Below, piece by piece: positions 53,254-62,429 of a stretch of 64,000 bases of DNA. Position 1 is the first letter of the stretch, and each line of letters opens with the position of its first letter. Source of the DNA: Cognataquiflexum aquatile (lineage in GTDB: Bacteria > Bacteroidota > Bacteroidia > Cytophagales > Cyclobacteriaceae); NCBI RefSeq assembly GCF_003316845.1, contig NZ_QMIK01000004.1, positions 62,001 through 126,000 on the forward strand, given 5' to 3'. The notes under the pieces are model-generated. The model was not told where the DNA came from. It saw only the letters and a list, made by a program, of their open reading frames with translations, and did not search any database. The position numbers and the translations under genes are program-made.

Positions 53254-54024
53254 CGCCCTTTCAGGGCTTTCCATACTCATTCGATTTAATATGGATGGGC
53301 TGCACCCATCCCTGAGATATTTCGCCCTTTCAGGGCTTATGAAATGCTCATTTCTATGGAATTTTTAAGTTACTTGATGAAAAGTTTTTTAGACCAGAAA
53401 GAGCAACAATCAAAGGGTTGAGTGCCTTTTTTTCAAATTCAATGCTGTTTTTAAGCCCTGAAAGGGCAGGATAGCCTAGCGATGGGTGAAGCCCATCGTA
53501 AAAAAACATTGCCATTTTCCGGTAGCCCTGACGGGGCGAAATTTTAATTAATGAAAATCAATTTTGAAAATTTGACCTTATAAAATTGATCAAAATATCC
53601 AGGAGTCCAGAGCCTCAGGAGTGATCGGATCGATGTTTCGCCCTTTCAGGGCTTTCCATACTCATTCGATTTTTTATGGATGGGCTGCACCCACCCCTGA
53701 GATATTTCGCCCTTTCAGGGCTTATGAAATACTCATTTCTATGGAATTTTTAAGTTACTTGATGAAAAGTTTTTTAGACCAGAAAGAGCAACAATCAAAG
53801 GGTTGAGTGCCTTTTTTTCAAATTCAATGCTGTTTTTAAGCCCTGAAAGGGCAGGATAACCTAGCGATGGGTGAAGCCCATCGTAAAAAAAACATTGCCA
53901 TTTGCAGGTAGCCCTGACGGGGCGAAATTTTAATTAATGAAAATCAATTTTGAAAATTTGACCTTATAACATTGATCATAATATCCAGGAGTCCAGAGTC
54001 TCAGGAGTGATTGGATTGATGTTT
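53254..54024. repeat. 385-bp tandem duplication within the REP cluster
   Basis: 53254-53638 and 53639-54024 are near-identical copies in direct order; each holds one forward and one inverse double REP unit, and a third copy begins with the hairpin at 54025. Differences are scattered single bases and one A-run indel. Confidence 0.93.
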
Positions 54025-54140
54025 CGCCCTTTCAGGGCTGATTGGAACCTCCTTTAATTAATTTGTTTTTCTCTTCATTTCCAATTTGGTTTTTTGATGG
54101 TATTGAGCCTTCCCGTTCAATAAATTATTGATTAAAATTT

Positions 54141-54148
54141 TATATTTG
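54141..54148 (+). promoter_or_regulatory. putative -7 box of the patatin-BamA gene
   Basis: TATATTTG fits TAnnTTTG and lies 34 bp upstream of the ATG at 54183. No well-placed TTG -33 box was found, so support is partial. Confidence 0.35.
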
Positions 54149-54182
54149 GTTTTCCTGATTTTGGCTACCCAAATAGACCTTT

Positions 54183-56513
54183 ATGAAGAAACTTTTACTT
54201 TCCTCCTTATTTATTTTCATCGTTTTATTCCTTCAGGCCCAGGAAAAAGAGAATGCCGACAGACCCAAGATCGGACTTGTGCTCAGTGGTGGTGGTGCCA
54301 AAGGAATGGCCCATGTGGGGATTTTGCGCTATATGGAAAAGGCCGGCATTCGTCCTGATTTTATCGTTGGGACTTCGATGGGTTCGGTAGTCGGAGGCTT
54401 GTATGCTTTGGGGTATAGTGCGGATGAACTGGAGCAAATTATTCTCAATATCGATTGGGATATATTGATCACCAACCGAGTGGGATTCAATGACATTTCA
54501 TTTGAAGAAAAGGAATATTACAACAGGTATCTTGTTGAATTGCCGGTGATTGAAGGGAAAGTTTCACTTCCCTCGGGTTTGATTCATGGTCAAATGCTCT
54601 CCGAGACCTTGCATTATTACACCTGGCCTGCCAATAACATTGAGAGTTTTGATGATTTTCCGATACCTTTTCGATGCATCACCACCGATGTGAAAACCGG
54701 AGAAGGCATCGTGCTGAAAGGCGGGTATCTCCATGATGCATTGCGGGCGAGTATAGCCATACCGACATTTTTTACCCCCTTTGATATGGACAGCACCATG
54801 GTCGTGGATGGGGGAGTGGTCAATAATTTTCCTGTAGATGTGGTCAAAGAGATGGGTGCCGATATCATCATCGGTGTCAATGTCGGAGATGAGGATTTTC
54901 TGGATCCCAAAGATATCGGTACTTTTTCAGGGATCCTGATGCAGATAGCTATGTCCAAATCCTACAGCAGGCTGAGGCAAAATATTCAGGATACGGATAT
55001 TTACATCAAGCCGGACCTGAAAAACTACTCTACAGGGAGCTTTAGCAAGTTTCGCGAAATCCTGGAATTGGGGGATTTGGCCGGACAAAAGCATGCTCAA
55101 AAATTCAAGAACCTAGCGGACAGCTTGGATGTATTTGTTCCCACTCCCGGAATCGGGCTTGATGTCGCCCCGATCGTCATCAGTGACATCGAGGTTAAAG
55201 GAAACTATCTGTTTTCTGATGTATTGATCAAATCCAAGCTGAATATCAAGGCGGGGGAAACAGTCACCAGGCAGGAACTGAGGGAAGGGATGTCCCGGGT
55301 GTTTGGGATCAACGGTTTTTACAAGGTGGATTATTCTCTGATCAAAACAGGTGAGGACATTTATCAATTGGTGATACGGGCGAATGAAAAACCTAAAAGT
55401 CTTCTTTTCGCCTCCGTCCATTATGACAACCAATTTTCCGCAGGCATCCTACTCAACCTCACCATGAGGGATGTATTGGGAAAATCCTCCCGATCCATCA
55501 TCCTCGCGGACATTTCCCAAAACCCCAAGTTTCGGTTTGACTATTACAAATACATCGGACCTCAAAAAAAGTATGCCTTCAACTTTAAGGTCAATTACTT
55601 CAACCAAGAGGCACCCGTCTATGAAGCTGGCAAAGAGACAGACATCAATGTCAATAGGGAAAGCAGGGTCGGTGCCCATATCCTTTCTACCCAATCCTTG
55701 AACAAGACTTTTGTTTTTGGGGGATTCTATGAAAATAACCAGGCAAAATCAAAATTCAATATCAGTTCACCTTCTGATGTCAGAAGCGCCGTCAGTAATT
55801 TTATGGGCTTGCGGTTTATGTATTACCGCAATTCTCTCAACGACCGAAACTACGCCACGAGAGGTGCAGAGGCGATCGTCGAACCTGTTTATTTATTCAA
55901 TAACAATTTAAAAATCAACCTCAATGATGGAGTGGATACTTTGTTTATCGGGGAAGGCGACAGTCAGGTGGGAATTCCTAAAGAAGATATCCCTTTCATC
56001 ACGGACTTATTGACACCAAAGGGATATTTTGCTTTTTATTTCAAATACATCAAATACTTCCCTTTGGCAAGAAACCTTCAGGTTATGCCGACTGCAGCTA
56101 CAGGTCTGACATTCTCCAATGAAAATGCTTTCAAGGTTTTTGATGGATTTATAGCGGGCGGGCATCAGCGGGTGAGGTTCAATGACACCAGGATTTGGGG
56201 ATTGAATTACAGGGAATTGGTCGTTCCCAATTTTGCCAAATTGGGCTTGGAGTTTCAGTATATTCCTGTCAACAATATTTTTCTCCGGACAGGTGCAAAT
56301 TTTGTCGGATACAGCGAACATGTTCCTTTGAAAAATGGGGAAGGTTCCATCATTTCTGAAATGGAATCCAACAACCTATTTGGGTATGGAGTGGATATTA
56401 CTTACAAATCGATTTTGGGACCCATTATAGCAGGAGTTGGAAAAAACAATTCAGATGAAAACCTCAGGTTTTATTTCTCCATCGGATTTTCTTTCGGCTA
56501 TTCAGACCGTTAA
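54183..56513 (+). CDS. patatin-like phospholipase fused to a BamA/Omp85-type barrel
   Basis: A 776-residue outer-membrane protein with a Sec leader (residues 1-19, LFLQAQ). The patatin domain (about 27-215) shows GLVLSGGGAKGMAHVGIL (oxyanion loop), GTSMGSVVGGL with the catalytic serine near residue 64, and DGGVVNNFPVD with the aspartate. A POTRA-like module (about 325-395, ISDIEVKGNYLFSDVLIKSKLN) leads to a 16-strand-type barrel ending FYFSIGFSFGYSDR. This is the PlpD-like, type Vd-like layout, common in Bacteroidota. Whether the lipase domain is released is not known. Confidence 0.9.
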   Translation: MKKLLLSSLFIFIVLFLQAQEKENADRPKIGLVLSGGGAKGMAHVGILRYMEKAGIRPDFIVGTSMGSVVGGLYALGYSADELEQIILNIDWDILITNRVGFNDISFEEKEYYNRYLVELPVIEGKVSLPSGLIHGQMLSETLHYYTWPANNIESFDDFPIPFRCITTDVKTGEGIVLKGGYLHDALRASIAIPTFFTPFDMDSTMVVDGGVVNNFPVDVVKEMGADIIIGVNVGDEDFLDPKDIGTFSGILMQIAMSKSYSRLRQNIQDTDIYIKPDLKNYSTGSFSKFREILELGDLAGQKHAQKFKNLADSLDVFVPTPGIGLDVAPIVISDIEVKGNYLFSDVLIKSKLNIKAGETVTRQELREGMSRVFGINGFYKVDYSLIKTGEDIYQLVIRANEKPKSLLFASVHYDNQFSAGILLNLTMRDVLGKSSRSIILADISQNPKFRFDYYKYIGPQKKYAFNFKVNYFNQEAPVYEAGKETDINVNRESRVGAHILSTQSLNKTFVFGGFYENNQAKSKFNISSPSDVRSAVSNFMGLRFMYYRNSLNDRNYATRGAEAIVEPVYLFNNNLKINLNDGVDTLFIGEGDSQVGIPKEDIPFITDLLTPKGYFAFYFKYIKYFPLARNLQVMPTAATGLTFSNENAFKVFDGFIAGGHQRVRFNDTRIWGLNYRELVVPNFAKLGLEFQYIPVNNIFLRTGANFVGYSEHVPLKNGEGSIISEMESNNLFGYGVDITYKSILGPIIAGVGKNNSDENLRFYFSIGFSFGYSDR

Positions 56514-56672
56514 TTTTTTATTACTTGTTTAATTCTCTTTTGGGTTCTTTGATTTTTTTACCATTTTTGTGTCATTATGAAGGCTTGATTTTTCTCCGGT
56601 TTATTTTGGCCCAATCCCATAAGGGACAGTGGTCTATTATCTTCACCTCCCTACGGGAAAGCTATTTCATAT

Positions 56673-58064
56673 ATGACAATCAAGAACTTCATCCAACATT
56701 TCAAACAGGCCGTAAGTGGTCTTGAAGAGGATTTCACCAATATCAGTATCAAAAAAGCGATTTTCTACCTTTCTATCCCCATGATTTTGGAGATGGTGAT
56801 GGAATCGCTGTTCGCAGTAGTGGATATCTTTTTTGTAGGAAAACTGGGCGTGCACGCAGTCGCAACGGTAGGCCTGACTGAATCGGTTTTGACGATAATT
56901 TACTCCATTGCCATCGGTCTCAGTATGGCCGCAACAGCGATTGTAGCCCGTAGGATAGGAGAGAAGAAACCCAAGGAAGCATCTGCAGCAGCATTTCAGG
57001 CCATTTTGGTTTGTTCGCTTTTTGCGGTAGCAGTGGCAGTTCTTGGGGTAGTGTATGCCAAGCAAATGCTTGCCTTGATGGGGGGAGAACCTGAAGTGAT
57101 CGAGCAGGGCTACCGGTATACCCAGATAATTTTTGGAGGTAATGTCTGTGTGATGTTGCTTTTTCTGATCAATGGAATCTTCAGAGGAGCCGGTAATGCC
57201 GCGGTAGCCATGCGGACACTATGGATCGCCAATGCCATAAACATCGTTTTGGATCCCATTTTGATCTTTGGATTGGGACCGATTCCTGCTATGGGATTGG
57301 AAGGGGCTGCTTGGGCGACTACTACAGGCAGGGGAATCGGTGTGATTTACCAGTTTTATATCCTGTTCAATGGCAAATCCATCATCAAGTTCTATTGGGA
57401 CAGCCTCAATATGAATTGGAAAACCGTCCTTACCATTGTGAAAGTGGCTTCAGGAGGCATGGGGCAGTTTCTGATCGAATCCGCTTCCTGGATCTTTTTG
57501 ATGAGGATCATTTCCGAATCAGGTTCTGTGGCTTTGGCCGGGTATACGATTGCAGTGCGGATCATCATCTTTGCGCTCTTGCCTGCTTTTGGTCTTTCCA
57601 ATGCTGCAGCGACATTGGTAGGACAGAATCTCGGAGCCTTGCAACCGGGCAGGGCTGAAAAATCCGCTTGGTTGGCGGCACATCTGACAGCCATATTTCT
57701 TGGGTTTTGTGCCATCATTTTCATCGCAGGGGCAGGGTTTTTTATCGGGATTTTCAATCAGGAAGAAGGGGTGATCGCTGTCGGGACAATGGGTCTGACG
57801 ATCATTTGCTTGGGTTATGTTTTCTTTGGATATGGGATGGTGATGAGTCAATCGCTCAACGGTGCCGGAGATACCAAGACGCCTACGATCATCAACTTGG
57901 CCATCCTTTGGGGATTTCAGATTCCCTTTGCCTACCTGCTTGCCAAGACTTTCGGATTGGGCGCAACGGGGGTTTTTATCGCCATTGCGGTCAGCCATTC
58001 ACTGCATGCTATCGTGAGTACTTGGGTATTTAATAGAGGCAAGTGGAAGTTGGTGCAGGTTTAG
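56673..58064 (+). CDS. MATE-family efflux transporter
   Basis: A 463-residue inner-membrane exporter with twelve helices. Seen: SIPMILEMVMESLFAVVDIFFVGKLG near residues 34-59, GLSMAATAIVARRIGEKKP, GNAAVAMRTLWIANAINIVLDPILIFG, and in the second half GLSNAAATLVGQNLGALQPGRAEKSAW. It would expel drugs or metabolites in exchange for Na+ or H+. The start follows the patatin-BamA gene by 159 bp, so it probably has its own promoter. Confidence 0.92.
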   Translation: MTIKNFIQHFKQAVSGLEEDFTNISIKKAIFYLSIPMILEMVMESLFAVVDIFFVGKLGVHAVATVGLTESVLTIIYSIAIGLSMAATAIVARRIGEKKPKEASAAAFQAILVCSLFAVAVAVLGVVYAKQMLALMGGEPEVIEQGYRYTQIIFGGNVCVMLLFLINGIFRGAGNAAVAMRTLWIANAINIVLDPILIFGLGPIPAMGLEGAAWATTTGRGIGVIYQFYILFNGKSIIKFYWDSLNMNWKTVLTIVKVASGGMGQFLIESASWIFLMRIISESGSVALAGYTIAVRIIIFALLPAFGLSNAAATLVGQNLGALQPGRAEKSAWLAAHLTAIFLGFCAIIFIAGAGFFIGIFNQEEGVIAVGTMGLTIICLGYVFFGYGMVMSQSLNGAGDTKTPTIINLAILWGFQIPFAYLLAKTFGLGATGVFIAIAVSHSLHAIVSTWVFNRGKWKLVQV

Positions 58065-58566
58065 GTTTGGTTCAATAATCCCAAACAAATTGTGGTTGCT
58101 AAATCGGAGAATCTCCAAGTCTCAAAATTTCGTAATTGTCCGAGTTGTCATCCTGAGTTTTTCAACCTTAAGAGAAATGTCCAGAAAGGAACTGACATAT
58201 AGGAAAACCCCCAACGGGGGTTGAACCATTAATAGCCCCGGGTTTCAACCCGGGGATTTATGGCGATTTAAGTTCAGGCCAACCCTGAAGGGGTTGAACA
58301 TCTTTTATTGAAACAATTCTGTCATTGGTAGTGATCCTGATGGTAATCTGGAGAAGGGTCTCTTATTTTTTTGAGATCTTTCATCCTCGTACCTCGGATT
58401 CAAGATGACGGGTAACCACTGGTCCTTGACCACGCTGGCCCGGAAATCCCGACAATTGTCGCGGATTCCTCCTCCCTGCTGTTGTTCCAATTGAAGGATT
58501 ATTCTAAAATAGAAGATGGAAAACTTCTCCTCCTTTAGCCTTATGCTTACCTGATATTCCCTCCAC
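58065..58566. repeat. spacer with a trio of GTTGAA-containing hairpins
   Basis: ACCCCCAACGGGGGT (58207-58221), CCCCGGGTTTCAACCCGGGG (58236-58255) and AACCCTGAAGGGGTT (58281-58295) form three hairpins in a row, a REP-like family different from that at 52-54 kb. Near 58146 and 58379-58410 lie GTCATCCTGAG- and CATCCTCGTACCTCGGATTC-type dispersed sequences. No gene is seen. Confidence 0.65.
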
Positions 58567-59334
58567 TCAAAAATCCTTTCTTTTAAATACCCTCATGGCG
58601 GCGGAAACAGGCAAAATCATCCAAATAAACATCACTGCAGAGGAAAGGAGGATTCCTTTTGCCGAACCGAAGAAATCCTGAAAGAAGGCTCCGGTATATC
58701 CCATCAGTGCTGAAATGTCCAATTGCATCAACATGATGATTCTTCCCAAATCCACAGGATTCAAAAACACCAGGGCCAAAGTGGGTTTTTCCAAAGGATA
58801 GTCCACCAAGCTATAAATCAGGTAAAGTACAAATCCGTCATAGACCAAAGAGAAATAGATCCAAAAAGAAAGGCTGATGCCGATGGCTTTGGCTTTGTCT
58901 CTCGTCAGAACGGAAGCCAAAAATGCCAATCCTGCAAAAACTACACTCAGTCCGATGCCGATTCCCAATAAGATCAAGACTGAAGAATCTGCACCCCACA
59001 GGATCATGGGCACACCAAAACCTATTACAATCGCCAAGCTCAATACAAACATTACCGCTAAGACCTGACTTAAAAAAACATCCCTTCTTTTGACTGGTTG
59101 GGCGAGCATAAGCTCGGTAAACTCCAGGTTATTGAAAAAATGGGTTGTGGCAAAGATGGCTGAAATTAAAGGAACGATCATCAGCATGATGTTGAGCAGA
59201 CTGAGGGAAACCTTGCTCATGTCTTCCGAAACCTGGTAAATGGAGATGGCTACCAACACCATAAAAAGGGTGTAAAGTAAGGCAAACCTTGACTTTACGA
59301 TATCATACAGGGCGTATTTCAATAACTTAAACAT
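58567..59334 (-). CDS. nosY: NosY, ABC transporter permease of the nos system
   Basis: A 255-residue membrane protein with six transmembrane helices. It starts MFKLLKYALYDIVKSRFALLY and has FFNNLEFTELMLAQPVKRRD, the usual NosY loop. With NosF it forms the transporter that helps load copper or a sulfur species into nitrous oxide reductase through NosD. Its start overlaps the nosF end by 8 bp. It is the last gene of the nos cluster. Confidence 0.92.
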   Translation of the reverse strand: MFKLLKYALYDIVKSRFALLYTLFMVLVAISIYQVSEDMSKVSLSLLNIMLMIVPLISAIFATTHFFNNLEFTELMLAQPVKRRDVFLSQVLAVMFVLSLAIVIGFGVPMILWGADSSVLILLGIGIGLSVVFAGLAFLASVLTRDKAKAIGISLSFWIYFSLVYDGFVLYLIYSLVDYPLEKPTLALVFLNPVDLGRIIMLMQLDISALMGYTGAFFQDFFGSAKGILLSSAVMFIWMILPVSAAMRVFKRKDF

Positions 59335-60070
59335 GGCTCAATTCAGTTTTAATTTGCTTTTTTTTTAAACTCCATTCCATCAACCTCGCGATCGCGGTGG
59401 TAAACTTGGATTCTCCTGTGATATCCTTCAGGCTTTCGGTCGTGTCATTGAAGAATATTTTGCCTTCATGGATATAGATCGCATGGTTGGTCAGTTCATC
59501 CAATTCACTCAGGATATGGGAAGTGATCAGGATGAGTTTCCCTTTTTCCCTTTCTTGGATGATTTTGTTTTTCAGGATTTCGACTGCAATGGGATCAAGT
59601 CCGGCAGTAGGTTCATCGAGGATCAGAATATCCGGACAAAACATAAACGCCAAGGAGGCACTCACTTTTTGGCGCGTTCCCCCGCTGAGTGTATGCATGG
59701 GTTTGTCCAGCATGTCCATCAATCCAAATTCTGTAGCCAAAGCCATGTCATATTCCCTGATTTCAGGTCGCATGTCCTGCATCATCGAGAATAACTGACC
59801 GATTTTGATATTGTCAGGATATCTGCCGATCTGTGGCATATATCCGATATCGGAACGATAGGAATAGCTTCCTTTGATGGATTTGCCTTTGACGAGGATG
59901 TCTCCCGCATTTGGGATGACCATGCCAAGGATGATTTTGATCAATGTGGTTTTTCCGGAGCCGTTTGGACCCATGAGGGCATAGCTTTTTCCCGATTCAA
60001 ATTCCAGATTGAAATCCTTCAGGACTTCTAGCTTGCCAAATTTTTTATGTATTTGCTGTACGGATATCAT
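59327..60070 (-). CDS. nosF: NosF, ABC transporter ATP-binding protein of the nos system
   Basis: A 247-residue ATPase. Walker A GPNGSGKTTLIKI near residue 34, Q-loop region IGYMPQIGRYPDNI, signature HTLSGGTRQKVSASLAFM, Walker B ILILDEPTAGLDP, and switch histidine ITSHILSELDEL. It energises NosY and NosD in maturation of the CuZ site of NosZ. Its start lies 26 bp inside the nosD end and its stop overlaps nosY by 8 bp, showing a tightly coupled operon. Confidence 0.95.
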   Translation of the reverse strand: MISVQQIHKKFGKLEVLKDFNLEFESGKSYALMGPNGSGKTTLIKIILGMVIPNAGDILVKGKSIKGSYSYRSDIGYMPQIGRYPDNIKIGQLFSMMQDMRPEIREYDMALATEFGLMDMLDKPMHTLSGGTRQKVSASLAFMFCPDILILDEPTAGLDPIAVEILKNKIIQEREKGKLILITSHILSELDELTNHAIYIHEGKIFFNDTTESLKDITGESKFTTAIARLMEWSLKKKQIKTELSHV

Positions 60071-61292
60071 AAGGTCTCATTTTTGGGGAGTTGTCGATCA
60101 TGTTTTCTGGTGTGATGGAAGGGAGCACTTTTTCCATCCTGTCAAGGAGCGTCACCAGAAAACTTCTCCAAAGAATCACTGCAGCGGGGATTTTTTCTAC
60201 GATGACGCTGAACAAACTGATGGGTCGATAAGGAACGTCTCCGGTACGGTTTTTATCCAGGTCATAGCCTTCGTATTTGTCCCAATAATTATGCTGTAAG
60301 GTATTCAGGACCACATTTCCGTTGGTGCTGATGTCAAAGGTGTTGGCCATGAAATTATTCTCTTCGAATTTGTTTTGGTCACAGCTCGCCATGAGTTTGA
60401 TGGCCCAGCCATTCTGTGTAAAGGAGTTGCTTTTGAATGTACTTCGGCTGCATCCTTCCATGTAAATCCCGATGGTGTTGTTCCTAAAAATGTTTCCGAC
60501 TACTTCGCTGTCGGTAATGTCTTTGAGCAAAATCCCGTAAGAGCTTGCCCCTTCGCTTTCTTCAAAGATGTTTTCCTTCATCAGAACATTTCGGGTGTAC
60601 ATGACTGCAACACCTGCACCGTTTTTTCTAAAAGTATTTTGGATATAGCTGTTGTCATGGGAAAACATAAAATGCAGCCCATATCGCTTGTTGGCCTCGA
60701 TCATGTTGCCGGTGCTGACTGTATTGGTGACAAACTCCAGGTAAATGCCATCCCGATGGCCGCTTACCGTATTTCCCTCAATGAATGAATCCCGGCATTT
60801 CCAGAGATGGATGCCGTTGCCGGTTTGGTATTCCCGCTCGGCATGGGAAGAAAGCCGGTTGTTTTTGATGGTAAGGCTGGAGGAATTGGAAAAGTGTAAG
60901 CCGAAGAATGTTTCTTCCAAGATGTTGTCTTCCACAGTGCAGTTTTTGGAATCAAAAAATTTGATCCCGGCTGAATCGTCCATGTTGGACATTCCGGTAT
61001 TGATGATTTTAAGGCCACGGATATGCACATTTTCTGATGCTACCAAAAAAACGTTTCCTTTTTCTCTCCCATCAATAATTGGGTAGGACTCGCCGATGAG
61101 GGTCAGGGGTTTCCTGATGGTGATTTCATTTTCAGCGTAAGTTCCTTTTTCGATGATCAAGGTATCTCCAACGGCTGCCTGAGTGATTGCCTTTTGGATG
61201 GATTGACCGTTTTTGACCCTGATGGTAGCGGCTTCCAAGGAAGCTGCATACAGCATGCAACATGTCAGGAAAAGGAGTTTTAAAGGTTTCAT
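60045..61292 (-). CDS. nosD: NosD, periplasmic copper-maturation protein
   Basis: A 415-residue periplasmic protein with a Sec leader (MKPLKLLFLTCCMLYAASLEA) and a right-handed beta helix of carbohydrate-binding/sugar-hydrolase (CASH) repeats, seen as many N-x-I/L-x-x-N rungs (ENILEETFFGLHFSNSSSLT; NIFRNNTIGIYMEGCSRST). NosD is needed for CuZ assembly in NosZ. The frame extends to a GTG at 61325 which overlaps the nosL stop (GTGA); ATG at 61292 is preferred because the leader begins there, though coupling through the GTG cannot be excluded. Confidence 0.93.
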   Translation of the reverse strand: MKPLKLLFLTCCMLYAASLEAATIRVKNGQSIQKAITQAAVGDTLIIEKGTYAENEITIRKPLTLIGESYPIIDGREKGNVFLVASENVHIRGLKIINTGMSNMDDSAGIKFFDSKNCTVEDNILEETFFGLHFSNSSSLTIKNNRLSSHAEREYQTGNGIHLWKCRDSFIEGNTVSGHRDGIYLEFVTNTVSTGNMIEANKRYGLHFMFSHDNSYIQNTFRKNGAGVAVMYTRNVLMKENIFEESEGASSYGILLKDITDSEVVGNIFRNNTIGIYMEGCSRSTFKSNSFTQNGWAIKLMASCDQNKFEENNFMANTFDISTNGNVVLNTLQHNYWDKYEGYDLDKNRTGDVPYRPISLFSVIVEKIPAAVILWRSFLVTLLDRMEKVLPSITPENMIDNSPKMRPYDIRTANT

Positions 61293-61321
61293 CTTTTTGG
61301 ATTTAAGTCCTGAATTTTTTC

Positions 61322-61756
61322 TCACTTGAATTGGGTCACTAATTCACCCCACGCCAGATACACGCCTCCATGTTGGGATTTGTAGGATTCCAGTGTTTCA
61401 TAATCGGAGAATGCGATGATATTGCTTGCCATGGGGGTTTTGAATTTGTCAGACTTCAGGTAAAAAGCAACCGTAGCATCCGTCAGACTTTCGGGTTTGG
61501 TGTAGTCAGCGACGAGGATATGTTTGATATCTTCCTGACTGACTTCATCGGATTCTAAGAATGACATCAGGCAGTTGACATCATCGAAGATGAAGATTTT
61601 TCCTTTTTGGGTAACGACCTCCGCGCCGTAGACAGGGTCCATCAGCTTCATTTTGCAATGGTGGCAGTTGTCATTTCCGTAACTGATGGGTCTCGGTTCT
61701 GCCTTGCAGGAAAGCATCAGAAGAGAGACCAGGAATATTTTGATTATATTTTTCAT
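61322..61756 (-). CDS. nosL: NosL, copper-binding lipoprotein
   Basis: A 144-residue lipoprotein: leader with lipobox LLMLSC (Cys17), then GNDNCHHCKMKLMDP, the C-x2-C-x-M copper(I) site of NosL, and the conserved FIFDDVNCLMSFL. NosL is the copper chaperone for NosZ maturation. It lies between the membrane-protein gene and nosD. Confidence 0.95.
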   Translation of the reverse strand: MKNIIKIFLVSLLMLSCKAEPRPISYGNDNCHHCKMKLMDPVYGAEVVTQKGKIFIFDDVNCLMSFLESDEVSQEDIKHILVADYTKPESLTDATVAFYLKSDKFKTPMASNIIAFSDYETLESYKSQHGGVYLAWGELVTQFK

Positions 61757-61784
61757 TGATGGTGTGGTTTATCGTATTTGGTTT

Positions 61785-62372
61785 TCAGAGGGAAGACACT
61801 TTCTTTTTCTTCCTCCATTCGGTAAATACCGCAACTGTCAGGAGTAAAGCCGATACGCCAAGAATCCATCCTCCGGTGTCGGGACCTGAATAAGCGAGGA
61901 AGTTGAGGAGTTCTTTGTATCCGATAAGTGGAGGCTGGTAAGCCATTCCCGGAACTTTGATCGCAGCAGTCTGATCCAAGTTGTGGCCATAATCATATCC
62001 CCAAAGGTACATGTCGGTCAAAACTCCGATTCCAAGTAAGACGATCATCACAAAAAAGGTATAAAGTGCCCATCTTTTGGCTATGGCAGCAGTGAGAATC
62101 CCAAACCCGATAATGAATCCAAAGACATAGATCAGGTAGGTAAATTCGGGAAACATCTCAACTCCGATATGCTTCATGCCGATGTAGTGGTTGACACCGT
62201 TGATGATTTCGACATCTCCGCTGAGCCGGTCTATCCATATTTTCATATTCAATCCCTCGGGATATTGGGGAGCCCAAAGGCTGATCTGCCACAGTGGGGT
62301 AAAGTACGCGGAAACCATCAGGGCAGCGGCGATGAGAGCCAGAATCCGGTTTGATGGGCTGATATTGTTCAT
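61785..62372 (-). CDS. nos-cluster membrane protein of unknown function
   Basis: A 195-residue protein with four or five transmembrane helices (about residues 9-25, 77-95, 100-122, 168-184). It has a periplasmic-looking stretch LWAPQYPEGLNMKIWIDRLS, and NHYIGMKHIGVEMFP with two histidines and two methionines that could touch copper. Proteins of this kind sit between nosZ and nosL in Bacteroidota clusters; the role is not known. It starts 57 bp after nosZ and ends 28 bp before nosL. Confidence 0.75.
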   Translation of the reverse strand: MNNISPSNRILALIAAALMVSAYFTPLWQISLWAPQYPEGLNMKIWIDRLSGDVEIINGVNHYIGMKHIGVEMFPEFTYLIYVFGFIIGFGILTAAIAKRWALYTFFVMIVLLGIGVLTDMYLWGYDYGHNLDQTAAIKVPGMAYQPPLIGYKELLNFLAYSGPDTGGWILGVSALLLTVAVFTEWRKKKKVSSL

Positions 62373-62387
62373 CTTTTTCGGTTTTAA

Positions 62388-62415
62388 TCACCGCCGGTTT
62401 TGATCCCGGCGGTGA
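62388..62415 (-). promoter_or_regulatory. intercistronic hairpin after nosZ
   Basis: TCACCGCCGG and CCGGCGGTGA pair perfectly over 10 bp with an 8-base loop, 14 bp after the nosZ stop. There is no T run on the minus strand, so it is more likely an mRNA-protecting or attenuating hairpin within the operon than a full terminator. Confidence 0.55.
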
Positions 62416-62429
62416 GGTTGATGGGGAAA

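Larger units (their letters stand above)
53069..54182. repeat. REP-like hairpin cluster downstream of the RAYT gene
   Basis: Forward double units (CGCCCTTTCAGGGCTTTCCA, GGATGGGCTGCACCCA(T/C)CC, CGCCCTTTCAGGGCT) lie at 53099-53183, 53254-53338 and 53639-53723. Inverse double units (AGCCCTGAAAGGGCAGGAT, GATGGGTGAAGCCCATC, AGCCCTGACGGGGCG) lie at 53454-53539 and 53839-53923. A single forward hairpin is at 54025-54039. Short ORFs here are by-products. The last 140 bp are the promoter region of the patatin-BamA gene. Confidence 0.9.

Noticed and set aside
53099..54039. CRISPR array
   Set aside because: The repeated units are palindromic hairpins in both orientations with uneven spacing, the spacers between them are themselves duplicated, and no cas gene is present. 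REP/BIME elements explain them.
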